Positions 26,747 to 36,341 of a stretch of 64,000 nt of DNA are shown piece by piece. The notes below the pieces were generated by a model. The model had not been told where the DNA came from, ran no database searches, and was given only the letters and a program-made list of their open reading frames with translations. Source of the stretch: Mesorhizobium sp. (lineage in GTDB: Bacteria > Pseudomonadota > Alphaproteobacteria > Rhizobiales > Rhizobiaceae); the NCBI RefSeq assembly GCF_004963255.1, contig NZ_SUGA01000002.1, forward strand, positions 1 through 64,000. The letters are read 5' to 3'. The translations under genes and the position numbers were made by a program. The stretch's first letter is position 1, and every line of letters begins with the position of its first letter.

Positions 26747-27340
26747 CTAATGCGAGACCGACAAGGTGCCCATATCGGGGTGGATTTCGGCGGCCATAAG
26801 GCCTTTGTCGCCACGTCCGAAGCGCACCAGCACGACCTGGCCGGGCCGGAGCTCGGTTATGCCGTAGCGCCGCAAGGTTTCCATGTGGACGAAGATATCT
26901 TCGGTTCCCTCGCCCCGCGTCAGGAAGCCGAAACCCTTGGTGCGATTGAACCACTTGACCAACGCCCGCTCGAGGCCGCTCTCCGGGCTCACGGTAACAT
27001 GGGTGCGCTGTTCCTGCTCTGCCGGATGGACGGCCGTCGAAGCATCCATGGACAGGACGCGGAAAGCCTGCAATCCGCGCTCGCCCTGTTTCACCAGGCA
27101 GACGACCCGCGCACCCTCGAGCGCCGTCTGGAAGCCGTCCTTTCGAAGACAAGTCACATGGAGGAGGATGTCACCCGAGACGCCGTCGTCCGGAAGGATG
27201 AAGCCGTAGCCCTTGGCCACGTCGAACCATTTGATAGCCCCGGCGATTTCGACAAGCTCGGCGGAGTCGCCGCCATTGTCCCGCTTCAAGGCGTCGTCAA
27301 GGCTTCCGTCCCGCCTCGTGAAAGAGGCTTTTTCCCCCAT
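26747..27340 (-). CDS. Protein with two cold-shock domains
   Basis: ATG 27340 (after GGGGG) gives 197 residues with two complete cold-shock domains. The first spans about 33-97 ([26 protein letters not shown]). The second spans about 126-190 ([26 protein letters not shown]). Both RNP1 (KGYGFI, KGFGFL) and RNP2 motifs are intact, so each should bind single-stranded nucleic acid. Double-domain Csp proteins are usual in alphaproteobacteria (CspC/D type) and act in cold or stationary phase. It is convergent with the LysR gene. Confidence 0.92.
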   Translation of the reverse strand: MGEKASFTRRDGSLDDALKRDNGGDSAELVEIAGAIKWFDVAKGYGFILPDDGVSGDILLHVTCLRKDGFQTALEGARVVCLVKQGERGLQAFRVLSMDASTAVHPAEQEQRTHVTVSPESGLERALVKWFNRTKGFGFLTRGEGTEDIFVHMETLRRYGITELRPGQVVLVRFGRGDKGLMAAEIHPDMGTLSVSH

Positions 27341-27601
27341 AAGAATGCCCCCTTTTTCAAATCGACTGCAACTGATTCTTGCCGAGAGATTAACACTGCG
27401 GCTTCCGGGGTGTGCAAGGGCTGACGTGCCTTTTTTCACCGTTCAGCACCGGAAAGGCTGAATTGTTGTTTGCCGGCGCTTCCCGAAGACGAATGGCGAG
27501 GCCCTAAAAACCGATCCCGCCGCCGCTATTGTCGGACGATTGCCCTTTCGCCGGGTGGCCCCTATGGTGCCTCACAACCCCAACAAGCCGAGGAAGCCGC
27601 C

Positions 27602-28042
27602 ATGCGCTATCTGCACACAATGGTCCGCGTCGCCGATATCGACCAATCGCTCGATTTCTACTGCAACAAGCTCGGCCTGAAGGAGGTCCGCCGCTACGAA
27701 AACGAGCAGGGCCGCTACACGCTGATCTTCCTCGCCGCGCCCGAAGACGAGCAGAGTGGCATCAACGAGAAGGCGCCGCTGGTCGAGCTGACCTACAATT
27801 GGGACCCGGAGGACTACAAGGGCGGCCGCAATTTCGGCCACCTCGCCTATGAGGTCGACGACATCTACGCCACCTGCCAGAAGTTGATGGACAATGGCGT
27901 GACCATCAACCGTCCGCCGCGCGACGGCAACATGGCCTTCATCCGCTCGCCGGACGGCATCTCGATCGAGCTCTTGCAGAAAGGTCCGGCCAAGGCAAAG
28001 GCCGAACCTTGGGCGTCGATGGCGAATACGGGCGTCTGGTAA
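27602..28042 (+). CDS. gloA: Lactoylglutathione lyase (glyoxalase I)
   Basis: The 146-residue metalloenzyme converts the methylglyoxal-glutathione hemithioacetal to S-lactoylglutathione. MRYLHTMVRV supplies the first His ligand, LVELTYNWDP the first Glu, GHLAYEVDDI the second His and GISIELLQ the last Glu, all of which are expected in GloA. ATG 27602 follows GAGGAAG. It is followed closely by a DUF2218 gene on the same strand. Confidence 0.93.
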   Translation: MRYLHTMVRVADIDQSLDFYCNKLGLKEVRRYENEQGRYTLIFLAAPEDEQSGINEKAPLVELTYNWDPEDYKGGRNFGHLAYEVDDIYATCQKLMDNGVTINRPPRDGNMAFIRSPDGISIELLQKGPAKAKAEPWASMANTGVW

Positions 28043-28164
28043 AACCCGGCGATCCGCGCCGATTTGACCGCCGCCGCTGGCGTTTCGCCAGATGCTGCCT
28101 ATCTACCGGGAATTGGCGCCAGCCTCATTCAGGCTGGCGTTTCTTCATGCGCCAGGGGAATTTC

Positions 28165-28452
28165 ATGCCGACCAGCCGCGCCGATGTCGCCACCGAACAT
28201 GCCAGCCGCTATCTGCAGCAGCTCTGCAAGCACTGGTCGCACAAATTCCCGGTCGAGTTCGACCCGCGCCACGGCGCTATCCAGCTCTCGATCGGCCGCA
28301 CCGTCATGGACGCCGACGATCAGGCGCTGCACATTGCTCTGGCCGCCGACGATGAAGCTTCGCTGGACCGGTTGGAGAGCGTGGTCGCCGACCATATCAA
28401 GCGCTTCGCCTTCCGCGAGGAATTGACTTTCGACTGGCAAAAGGCCGCCTGA
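28165..28452 (+). CDS. DUF2218 family protein
   Basis: The 95-residue protein (MPTSRADVATEHASRYLQQL ... HWSHKFPVEF ... IKRFAFREELTFDWQ) is a full DUF2218 member, a family often found near siderophore or iron genes but of unknown activity. ATG 28165 follows AGGGGA. It is 122 bases downstream of gloA. No iron genes are visible here. Confidence 0.8.
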   Translation: MPTSRADVATEHASRYLQQLCKHWSHKFPVEFDPRHGAIQLSIGRTVMDADDQALHIALAADDEASLDRLESVVADHIKRFAFREELTFDWQKAA

Positions 28453-28462
28453 CAATCGGCGA

Positions 28463-29023
28463 TCAGCCGTTGGCCTTACCGGCCATCTCGAGTAACGCCA
28501 ACACGCTGCGCCAGTTTCGCGCCGTGCCAGGCACCTTCAAGGTGCGCGGGATCAGATTGGCAAACACCGATCTGCCGAGCCCGTCCGGCGCGTGCAGGTA
28601 AAGCACGTCGCCCTTGATCTCGAAGCGCTCGGGGCCGGTGCATTTGTCGGCGAGCCGCTGCGTCTCCTCGGCCGTCGGCTCGCGCTCCAGCGCATAGGCA
28701 TGCAGCTTGGTCGGCTCCCCGACGATCTCGGGATAGGGATTGTCCTTCACCAGCCGCTCGAACCAGCCGGCATCGCGCACCATGATGCGCGAATTGAAAC
28801 CCCATTTCTTCTCGAAGGCCGCCTCGATCTCCTTGGTGAGCGCTGCCGCATCCCCTTTCTTCGCCCGGAACACGACATTGCCGCTCTGTACATAGGTCGC
28901 GACATCGGTGAAGCCGAGGCCCTCGAAGAAGGCTTTGAGCTCCGCCATCTTGACGATGCGGTTGCCACCGACATTGAAGCCGGAAAACAACGCGACGAAG
29001 ACCGTGCCTTGTTTTTCGCTCAT
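28463..29023 (-). CDS. DUF1697 family protein
   Basis: The 186-residue protein has the DUF1697 N-terminus (VALFSGFNVGGNRIVKMAEL) and the strand TYVQSGNVVFRAK, with the C-terminal GRSVFANLIPRTLKVPGTAR and NW. Its fold is ferredoxin-like; activity is unknown. Its ATG overlaps the stop of the threonine ammonia-lyase gene by four bases (ATGA), so it is translationally coupled as the second gene of that operon. Confidence 0.85.
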   Translation of the reverse strand: MSEKQGTVFVALFSGFNVGGNRIVKMAELKAFFEGLGFTDVATYVQSGNVVFRAKKGDAAALTKEIEAAFEKKWGFNSRIMVRDAGWFERLVKDNPYPEIVGEPTKLHAYALEREPTAEETQRLADKCTGPERFEIKGDVLYLHAPDGLGRSVFANLIPRTLKVPGTARNWRSVLALLEMAGKANG

Positions 29024-30276
29024 ATGATGAAGCCCGCCAGGGTCTCGTTGTCGGTGATATCCTGATACTGCACGCCCTCGGCGTCGAAATTGGCCTTCAG
29101 CAGGTCGAAATTGCGCCGGTCCTTGGTCTCGATGCCGATCAGCACCGAGCCGAAATTGCGCGCCGACTTCTTCAGATATTCGAAGCGGGCGATGTCGTCG
29201 TCGGGACCGAGCATTTCGAGGAAATCGCGCAATGCGCCAGGCCGCTGCGGGAAGCGGATGATGAAATACTTCTTCAGCCCCTCGAAGCGCAGCGCCCGCT
29301 CCTTCACGTCCGGCAGCCGCTCGAAGTCGAAATTGCCGCCGGATACGACCGCGACGATGGTCTTGCCCCTGATCTCCTTGCGCGAAAAATCCTTCAGCGC
29401 GTCGATAGCCAGCGCGCCGGCCGGCTCCAGCACGACGCCCTCGACATTGAGCATCTCGATCATGGTGGCGCAGAGCCGGTTCTCCGGAACCAGCCGCACG
29501 GCGTCGGCGGTGAAGTCCTTGAGGTGGCGCAACGGCTCGCGGCCGATCTCCGCCACCGCGGCGCCGTCGACGAAATTATCGACCTTGGCGAGCTTCACCC
29601 GCTTGCCGCTGGCCAAGCTTTCACGCAGGCTCGGCGCGCCGGCAGGCTCGCAGAACACGAAACGCGGGTCGCGATGCTGGTCGGCGAAATAGTGGGTCAC
29701 GCCGGCGGCAAGGCCGCCGCCGCCCACCGGCAGCATGACGATGTCGGGCACGCGCCCGCCCGGCATCTGCGCCGCGATCTCATAGGCGACCGTCGCCTGG
29801 CCCTCGATGATGTCTTTGTGGTCAAAGGGCGGCACCATATGCGCACCGGCGCTTTCGGTGAATTCGAAGGCGGCGCGGTAGCAATCGTCGAAGAAGTCGC
29901 CGACCAGCCTGATCTCGACGAAATCGCCGCCGAACAGCCGCGTCTTGTCGATCTTCTGCTGCGGCGTCGTCACCGGCATGAACACAACGCCCTTCTTGCC
30001 GAAATGGCGGCAGACAAAGGCAAAGCCCTGCGCATGGTTGCCGGCGGAGGCGCAGACGAACAGCTCGGCCTTGTTGCCGGCGGCAAGCGCCTTGCGGAAG
30101 AAATTGAAGGCGCCCCTGATCTTGTAGGAGCGCACCGGCGTCAGGTCCTCGCGCTTCAACAGCACGCGGGCGCCGGTCTTCTTCGACAGATAGTCGTTCT
30201 CCTGGAGCGGCGTTTCCGGAAAGATCTCGCGGATCGCTTCGGCGGCCATAGCGACGCGGGCGGAAAAGCTGTTCAC
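29020..30276 (-). CDS. ilvA: Threonine ammonia-lyase (threonine dehydratase)
   Basis: The 418-residue PLP enzyme deaminates threonine to 2-oxobutanoate, the entry to isoleucine synthesis. The PLP lysine is Lys52 in RSYKIRGAFNF. The phosphate loop is LPVGGGGLAAG. A single C-terminal ACT-like regulatory domain begins near residue 330 (KYFIIRFPQRPGALRDFLEM). I choose GTG 30276 (VNSFSARVAMAAEAIREIFP) because GAGGGA lies 6 bases before it. The upstream in-frame sequence has no family similarity. It is coupled to the DUF1697 gene. Confidence 0.9.
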   Translation of the reverse strand: MNSFSARVAMAAEAIREIFPETPLQENDYLSKKTGARVLLKREDLTPVRSYKIRGAFNFFRKALAAGNKAELFVCASAGNHAQGFAFVCRHFGKKGVVFMPVTTPQQKIDKTRLFGGDFVEIRLVGDFFDDCYRAAFEFTESAGAHMVPPFDHKDIIEGQATVAYEIAAQMPGGRVPDIVMLPVGGGGLAAGVTHYFADQHRDPRFVFCEPAGAPSLRESLASGKRVKLAKVDNFVDGAAVAEIGREPLRHLKDFTADAVRLVPENRLCATMIEMLNVEGVVLEPAGALAIDALKDFSRKEIRGKTIVAVVSGGNFDFERLPDVKERALRFEGLKKYFIIRFPQRPGALRDFLEMLGPDDDIARFEYLKKSARNFGSVLIGIETKDRRNFDLLKANFDAEGVQYQDITDNETLAGFII

Positions 30277-30508
30277 TACAAGTCCCTCATTTTCGATCTC
30301 GCCGGCACGCGCCAGCACCCCTGCCGGTGCCCGCAACCTTCCTGCCGCCCTTTTGGCTTTCGCGCAACACCCCGATGGTCCTCGCCCGGCGCTGAGCGGA
30401 TTTCCGCTGGACACGACTTACTTTAGCCGCACTTCGGCTGTCCGGGAGATTTCCGCGGAGGTGGACGGCCAATCGCGGCCGAAGTGGAATTGCAGCGGAA
30501 GTGTCGAC

Positions 30509-31585
30509 GTGCGGTTGAAGACGATTTTCATCATTGCCCTTGCGCTGCTGACGGCAGGCTGCGCGGGTCCCCAGACGCAGGAAATCCTGGGCAGCGTGGT
30601 CGTGCCGACCCAGGCGACCGAGATCGCGGGCAACCATTCGATCTTCATCGCCACCACGCGCAAGCGGTCCGACGATCCGAACAAGGTCTTCGACGGCGAG
30701 CGCTCAGCGACGCTCAACTACGCCCGTGTCAACGTCACCGTTCCGCCGGTTCACCAGACCGGCCAGATCGAGCGCCGCTCGCGCGGCAAGTCGGACGATC
30801 CGACCAAGTATTTCATGGCCTCGGAAGTCGTCGGCTACGACACGCAGCCGAAATTCACCAGCGCCCTCAACGCCGACATCGACGCCCGCGGCGGACGTGT
30901 GATGGTCTTTGTCCATGGCTACAACACCGGCTTCGACGACGCCGTCTACAGGCTCACCCAGATCGTCCATGATTCCGGCTATCCCGGCACGCCGGTGCTG
31001 TTCTCCTGGGCGTCAGGCGCCAAGACCACCGATTATGTCTATGACAAGGAAAGTGCCGCCGCCGCCCGCGACCAGTTGGAAGTGACGCTCAGGATGCTGG
31101 CGCAGACCGGCGCCCGGCGCATCGACATCGTCGCCCATTCGATGGGAACCTGGGTGACGATGGAAACGCTGCGCCAGCTCGCCATCACCGGCGACCGCGA
31201 CCTCAGCGGCAAGCTGGGCGACGTGGTGCTCGCATCGCCCGATATCGATGTCGACGTCTTCAAGAGCCAGATGCGCCGCTACGGCAAGCCGGACAAGCCC
31301 TTCATCCTGCTCCTGTCGGATGACGACCGGGCGCTCAGGCTCTCCGGCCTGATCGCCGGCTCGCGGCCGCGCGTCGGCGACTATCGGGACGCCGCCGACC
31401 TCGCCTCCTATGGCGTCACGGTGGTCGACCTTTCCAAGATGAAGGGCGGCGACAGCTTCAATCACACCAAGTTCGCCGACAATCCGATGATGGTGCAGAT
31501 GATCGGTCAGCGGCTGCGCGAGGACGACGGCTTTGCCAGCGACCGCGACGTCACCGACCGCATTCGCCAACTGGCGGCGCAGTAG
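30509..31585 (+). CDS. Lipoprotein alpha/beta hydrolase (DUF900), copy 1
   Basis: GTG 30509 gives 358 residues with a lipoprotein signal ending in LLTAGCAGP, so the mature protein is probably anchored in the envelope by Cys. The DUF900 hydrolase domain has VMVFVHGYNTGFDDAVYR (oxyanion region), the nucleophile in VAHSMGTWVTME and LASPDIDVDVFKSQM. The role is unknown; candidates are lipid or ester hydrolysis at the envelope. It is about 60-65% identical by eye to the next gene, clearly a tandem duplication. The GTG choice is supported by the signal; TTG 30515 is an alternative. Confidence 0.8.
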   Translation: MRLKTIFIIALALLTAGCAGPQTQEILGSVVVPTQATEIAGNHSIFIATTRKRSDDPNKVFDGERSATLNYARVNVTVPPVHQTGQIERRSRGKSDDPTKYFMASEVVGYDTQPKFTSALNADIDARGGRVMVFVHGYNTGFDDAVYRLTQIVHDSGYPGTPVLFSWASGAKTTDYVYDKESAAAARDQLEVTLRMLAQTGARRIDIVAHSMGTWVTMETLRQLAITGDRDLSGKLGDVVLASPDIDVDVFKSQMRRYGKPDKPFILLLSDDDRALRLSGLIAGSRPRVGDYRDAADLASYGVTVVDLSKMKGGDSFNHTKFADNPMMVQMIGQRLREDDGFASDRDVTDRIRQLAAQ

Positions 31586-31691
31586 TCCCAACCGCGCAGT
31601 TTTGGCCTTGCACAGACTTTGAACTGGACCCGGCCGCCGTCTGGCTTTATCGGAATAGTCGGAGAGGTTTGCCGCCCTTGGGGGATCCCGG

Positions 31692-32858
31692 GTGATCTTG
31701 CTTGTTAGGATTGTGCTTGGACTTGCGTTTGCGCTTGCCGTCAGCGGCTGCGCCGGCCAGAGCGCGCACGACCTTCTCAATCGCAAGCCCGTTAGCGCGC
31801 CAGCCTCCGACATTGCCGCCACGCATGAGATCTTCGTCGCCACCACCCGCCAGCAGGCGACCAAGGACCCGCGCCAGGTGTTCGACGGCGACCGTTCGCT
31901 GACCACCAGTTACGCCCGCGTCGACGTCACCGTGCCGAAGATCCACCAGGTCGGCGCGATCGAGCGCGCCAAGGGCTCGGCCGACTCCAACCCCGCCAAG
32001 CAGTTCACGGCCACCGACGTCGTCCACTATGGCGACGCGCAGCAATTCGCCAAGGCGATCGGCGCCGACATCTCCATGCGCGGCGACCGCGCTTTGGTGT
32101 TCGTGCACGGTTTCAACAATGGTTTTGACGACGGCGTCTATCGCATCACGCAGATAGCGCATGACGCCAAATATCCGGGCACGCCGGTGCTGTTTTCCTG
32201 GGCATCGAGCGGCAAGACCACCGGCTACATCTACGACAAGGACAGTTCGACCGCAGCGCGCGACGACCTCGAGGCGACGCTGCGGATGCTCGCCAAAACA
32301 CGCGTCAAGAGCATCGACATCATCGCCCATTCGATGGGCACCTGGCTGACGATGGAAGCGCTGCGCCAGCTCGCCATCACCGGCGACCGCGATCTGAACG
32401 GCAAGCTCGGCTATGTCGTTCTGGCGTCGCCGGACATCGACGTCGACGTCTTCAAGAAGCAGATGATCCGCTACGGCAAGCCCGACAAGCCCTTCGCCAT
32501 CCTGCTTTCAGGCGACGACCGCGCGCTGAAGCTGTCGAGCTTCATCTCCGGCGACAAGCCGCGCGTCGGCGACTACGGCAATGCGGCCGATCTCGCGAGT
32601 TACGGCGTGGTTGTTGCGGATCTGACCAACACCAAAGGCGGCGACCGTTTGAACCATGCCAAATTCGCCGATAACCCGATCCTGGTGCAATTGCTTGGCG
32701 ACCGGCTGCGCACGCCGGCAGCCCTGCGAGCGGGCGAACCTCAGGGAGCCGGGTTGGACAATATCGGCCAAGGGCTCGGCAAAGCCGTGGGATCGGTCGC
32801 CGAAGTGGTCATCACCACGCCGTTCAAAGTGCTGACCATAGCCACCGGCGGCGAATAG
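31692..32858 (+). CDS. Lipoprotein alpha/beta hydrolase (DUF900), copy 2
   Basis: This 388-residue paralogue of the upstream gene starts at GTG 31692 and has lipobox AVSGCAGQ. ALVFVHGFNNGFDDGVYR, IAHSMGTWLTMEALRQLAIT and ASPDIDVDVFKKQM are nearly the same as in copy 1. It carries about 30 extra C-terminal residues ending in VVITTPFKVLTIATGGE, which may contact the membrane. The two genes are 106 bases apart and in the same direction. Retention of both active sites suggests both are functional, perhaps with different substrates. Confidence 0.8.
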   Translation: MILLVRIVLGLAFALAVSGCAGQSAHDLLNRKPVSAPASDIAATHEIFVATTRQQATKDPRQVFDGDRSLTTSYARVDVTVPKIHQVGAIERAKGSADSNPAKQFTATDVVHYGDAQQFAKAIGADISMRGDRALVFVHGFNNGFDDGVYRITQIAHDAKYPGTPVLFSWASSGKTTGYIYDKDSSTAARDDLEATLRMLAKTRVKSIDIIAHSMGTWLTMEALRQLAITGDRDLNGKLGYVVLASPDIDVDVFKKQMIRYGKPDKPFAILLSGDDRALKLSSFISGDKPRVGDYGNAADLASYGVVVADLTNTKGGDRLNHAKFADNPILVQLLGDRLRTPAALRAGEPQGAGLDNIGQGLGKAVGSVAEVVITTPFKVLTIATGGE

Positions 32859-32870
32859 CGCCGGTCCCGC

Positions 32871-34687
32871 TCAGATAAAAAGATCGACCTTCTGGAAGGT
32901 CGTCACGTCGACAAGGCCGACATCCGATATCCTGAGCTCCGGAATGACCACCAGCGCAAGCAGCGAGTGCTGCATATAGGCGTTGTTGAGCGAGCAGCCG
33001 ACCTTGCGCATGGCCGCGGTCAGTTGCTCGGCCTTCGCCGCGACGATCTCGGCGCGTTCGTCGGACATCAAGCCGGCGATCGGCATCTCGACCAGCGCCA
33101 GTTCCTTACCCTTGGAATAGAGCACCACGCCTCCCCCCACCTCGCCCGCCGGTTGACGGCCAAAGCCATGTCTTGCTTGTTGGTGCCGACGACGATGATG
33201 TGGTGCGCGTCATGCGCCACGCTCGACGCCATCGCGCAGTCCTCCACATAGCCGAAACCGGAGACGAAGGCGTTGGTGACGCCGCCCGTGCCGCGATGGC
33301 GCTCGACCAGGGCGATCTGACAGATGTCGTTGCGCCGATCCATGGCGACCAACCCGTCCTCGACCGGCAGGTCGGCTTCGAGAGCCCGCGTCGGCGCCTG
33401 GTTCTCGATCACGCCGATCACCCGCGCCCGCACCTCGTTGGCGCCCTGCGGGGCCGCAATGTCGAAATCCTTCGCCGCGAGCGTCTTGCCGAGCTTGACC
33501 GTATTCTTCGCGGATTTGGGATAGTCATAGGCCGGAATGTCGATCTCGAGCTTGCCGGCCTTGGCCAGCCTCACACCCCGACCATAGACCTCGTCAATCC
33601 GCATCTCGGCGAGATCGGACACGATCAACAGGTCGGCCAGCCTCCCCGGCGCGATCGAGCCGATCTCGCGCTCCAGCCTGAAATGCTGCGCGGTGTTGAG
33701 CGTCGCCATCTGGATCGCCGTCACCGGCTTCAGGCCCTGTTGGATGGCATGCCGCACCACCCGGTCCATATGGCCTTCGTGCACCAGCGTGCCGGAATGG
33801 CTGTCATCGGTGCACAAGATGAAGTTGCGCGGGTCGATGCCGCCTTCGGTCACCGCTTTGATCTGCGCCGCGACGTCGTACCAGGCCGACCCCAGCCGCA
33901 GCATCGCCTTCATGCCCTGGCGCACGCGCGCGATCGCGTCCTCGGCGCGCGTGCCTTCATGGTCGTCCTCCGCGCCACCGGCGACATAGCCGTGGAACGG
34001 CAGGCCTAGATCGGGCGACGCATAATGCCCTCCGACCGTCTTGCCGGCCTTGACGGTCTCGGCAATCTCGCCCGACATCACCGGATTGTTGGCGGCGACG
34101 CCGGGGAAATTCATCACCTCGCCAAGCCCGATGATGTTTTCCCATGTCATGGCCTCGGCCACGTCGGCGACCGTCAATTCGGCGCCGGCATGCTCCAGTC
34201 CCGGCGCCGACGGCACGCAAGACGGCATCTGCACATGCACGTTGATCGGCATCGCCACCGCCTCGTCATGCATCAGCCTGACTCCCGTTAGTCCGAGCAC
34301 ATTGGCGATCTCGTGCGGATCGATGAACATCGAGGTGGTGCCATGCGGGATCACCGCGCGGCAGAACTCCGTCACCGTCACCATGCCGCTTTCGACATGC
34401 ATATGCGCATCGCAAAGGCCGGGCGCCAGATAGCGCCCGCCGGCATCGACGACCTTGGTCCCCGGCCCGATGGCATGGCTGGCATTCGGCCCACAATAGG
34501 CGAAGCGCCCGGCGGCGATGGCGATGTCCGTGCCGGGTATGATCTCGCCCGAATGGACATTCACCCAGCGCCCGTTGCGGATGACCAGATCCGCGGGCTT
34601 TCGGCCCATCGCGACATCGACCAGATGTGTCGCCACCTCCGTCCACGGCTTCGGCTTTACGGTGCTAGTCGGCTTGGCGTTCGTCAT
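32871..34687 (-). pseudogene. ade: Adenine deaminase, split by a frameshift
   Basis: The first 510 or so residues from ATG 34687 (GAGGAA at 8 bases) form an adenine deaminase: metal site GLCDAHMHVESGM, then HYASPDLGLPFHG and the catalytic segment FILCTDDSHSGTLVH. The frame fails after ALAVNRRA. The missing C-terminus (GGGVVLYSKGKELALVEMPI to LFI) continues in another frame to 32871. Joined, about 605 residues fit the family. Inserting one base near 33143-33147 restores VNRRAEVGGG. It normally converts adenine to hypoxanthine. Either the gene is recently inactivated or the assembly has an error; adjacent C6 and GC runs make the latter plausible. Confidence 0.8.
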
Positions 34688-34846
34688 TGGCGAGTTCCTC
34701 TGCATGAGGCACTTTGGCAAATGTCGGTGCCTGGGGCCAGAGCATCAGGTCGTAAACCACTGTTGCAGAGATGCAATTCCGTTCAGCGACGAAAGGGGCT
34801 AGTCTTTCTCGAGGAGTCTTTCGGAACCGCCATTTCGGAGTGCTCG

Positions 34847-35503
34847 ATGCGTCGACTGACGCTCGCCAGTGCCGGCTTTCTTGCCCTGCTGTCCGGGTCT
34901 GCCTTGGCGGCGGATCTGGGTGCTGATCTGCCGATGACCGCGCCTGGCTTCGACTGGACCGGCTATTATGCCGGCATGCAGGCCGGCTATGGCTGGGGTC
35001 GGTCCGACATCAGCGTCGACGGCGGTTCGGTTAAGCCCGACATCGACGGCGGTTTCGTCGGGGGCCACGTCGCGGGGCTCTGGCAGTTCGACCAGGCGGT
35101 GCTCGGCGCCGAGGCCGACCTCAACTACGCCTCGATCGACGGCGCAGCCGATGCGGGCCTGGCCAACACATTCGGCACCGACGTCAAGTGGTTTGGATCG
35201 GTCAATGCCAAGGCCGGCTACGCCATGGATCGCCTGCTGATCTATGGCATTGGCGGCGTCGCGTTCGCCGGCATCGAAACCTCGCAGACGGCGGGCACAA
35301 GCTTTGCCCGCACCCGTACCAGCACCGGCTGGACGCTCGGCGCCGGCGTCGACTATGCCTTGACCAATAATGTCGTTGTCGGCGCGCAATACCGCTACTA
35401 CGATTTCGGCAAGGAGCATTTCGACGCTTCGGACACTTTCACCGAGCGCGATCAGGACGTGAAGCTCCAGACGCTGGGCGTGAATTTCAGCTATAAATTC
35501 TGA
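34847..35503 (+). CDS. Outer-membrane beta-barrel protein (Omp25/RopB-like)
   Basis: ATG 34847 follows GGAG and gives 218 residues with a signal peptide (LASAGFLALLSGSALAAD, cleavage after ALA). The mature part has alternating strands such as GFDWTGYYAGMQAGYGWG and WQFDQAVLGAEADLNYAS, and ends in the barrel signature LGVNFSYKF with a C-terminal Phe. Related proteins are eight-stranded surface porin-like proteins of Brucella and rhizobia. It is divergent from the adenine deaminase gene across 159 bases. Confidence 0.9.
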   Translation: MRRLTLASAGFLALLSGSALAADLGADLPMTAPGFDWTGYYAGMQAGYGWGRSDISVDGGSVKPDIDGGFVGGHVAGLWQFDQAVLGAEADLNYASIDGAADAGLANTFGTDVKWFGSVNAKAGYAMDRLLIYGIGGVAFAGIETSQTAGTSFARTRTSTGWTLGAGVDYALTNNVVVGAQYRYYDFGKEHFDASDTFTERDQDVKLQTLGVNFSYKF

Positions 35504-35756
35504 GGCTTGCCGCCGTGGCGCCGATGCGGAGGACCTCTCGCGCATCAATTTTTGCAAATTCAGGTGGCCGGCGCCCGCAGGGGGCGGGGGAATGGGTAGG
35601 GGCCTGATGGACGCCGGCCTCGGCGGATCGATCCGCCGCGGTGAACCCTAGCGTTCCTTTAGCAGATGGTAATTCCGCGATCGCGCCACTTTCCAACCGC
35701 CCTGCCCGCCTCGGCGATATAGCGGCATGCTTCGCTGATTGCTTGCGGACGCCCGG

Positions 35757-35984
35757 TCAGGATCGGTCCGAAGCCCTCTTTCCCTCAGGCATGGCGGCGA
35801 GGCACTCCTCCAGGCGCCGCAGCCGTGCCTTTTGCCAGCGCAGCGTATGCGCGACCTCATGCAGGTTCCATTTGGCCTTCGAATTGGCGGCCTCGATCAG
35901 CCCTCGTTCGAGCCGGTCGATCTCCCCGCGCAGCTGTCGCGCTTCCGCCTCCCTGAGCCCCCTGATCCAGCCCGCCCCACGCAT
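35757..35984 (-). CDS. Hypothetical small helical protein
   Basis: ATG 35984 (preceded by GGTGGG) gives 75 residues, mostly charged helix: RGLREAEARQLRGEIDRLER, then LHEVAHTLRWQKARLRRLEE, which could form a coiled coil. No family is recognised. The gene lies in a 480-base stretch between the outer-membrane protein and tRNA-Leu where nothing else is convincing, so support is only moderate. Confidence 0.4.
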   Translation of the reverse strand: MRGAGWIRGLREAEARQLRGEIDRLERGLIEAANSKAKWNLHEVAHTLRWQKARLRRLEECLAAMPEGKRASDRS

Positions 35985-36164
35985 GGTCCCACCATCAAAA
36001 CCGGCCCTATGCTTGCACAAAAAGGCTAATGAGATCGGTTTGCGGGACTTGGCATTTTAAACATCACTAATGTTAAATCTACGCGATGGATCGCCCGCGC
36101 AAACTGCGCACGATCGGAAACATCGCTTGACGGCTCATATCAGGCATCTGAAAAGGACACGCCT

Positions 36165-36250
36165 GCGGACGTGGCGGAATTGGTAGACGCAAGGGACTTA
36201 AAATCCCTCGATCTCTGATCGTACGGGTTCGATTCCCGTCGTCCGCACCA
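36165..36250 (+). tRNA. tRNA-Leu(UAA)
   Basis: This is an 86-base class II tRNA. Acceptor strands GCGGACG and CGTCCGC pair, the discriminator is A and CCA is encoded. The anticodon arm is AGGGA-CTTAAAA-TCCCT with anticodon TAA, a long variable arm follows, and the T arm is ACGGG-TTCGATT-CCCGT. It decodes UUA, a rare codon in this GC-rich genome. No flanking integrase is seen. Confidence 0.97.
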
Positions 36251-36341
36251 ACCTTCGCTCTTCGATGTGTCCTCCGAAGCCTTGGCGGAGGAGCTTCGGC
36301 GACAGGCCACCAACGCCGAAGCATCGTAGCCGAAGACAGGC

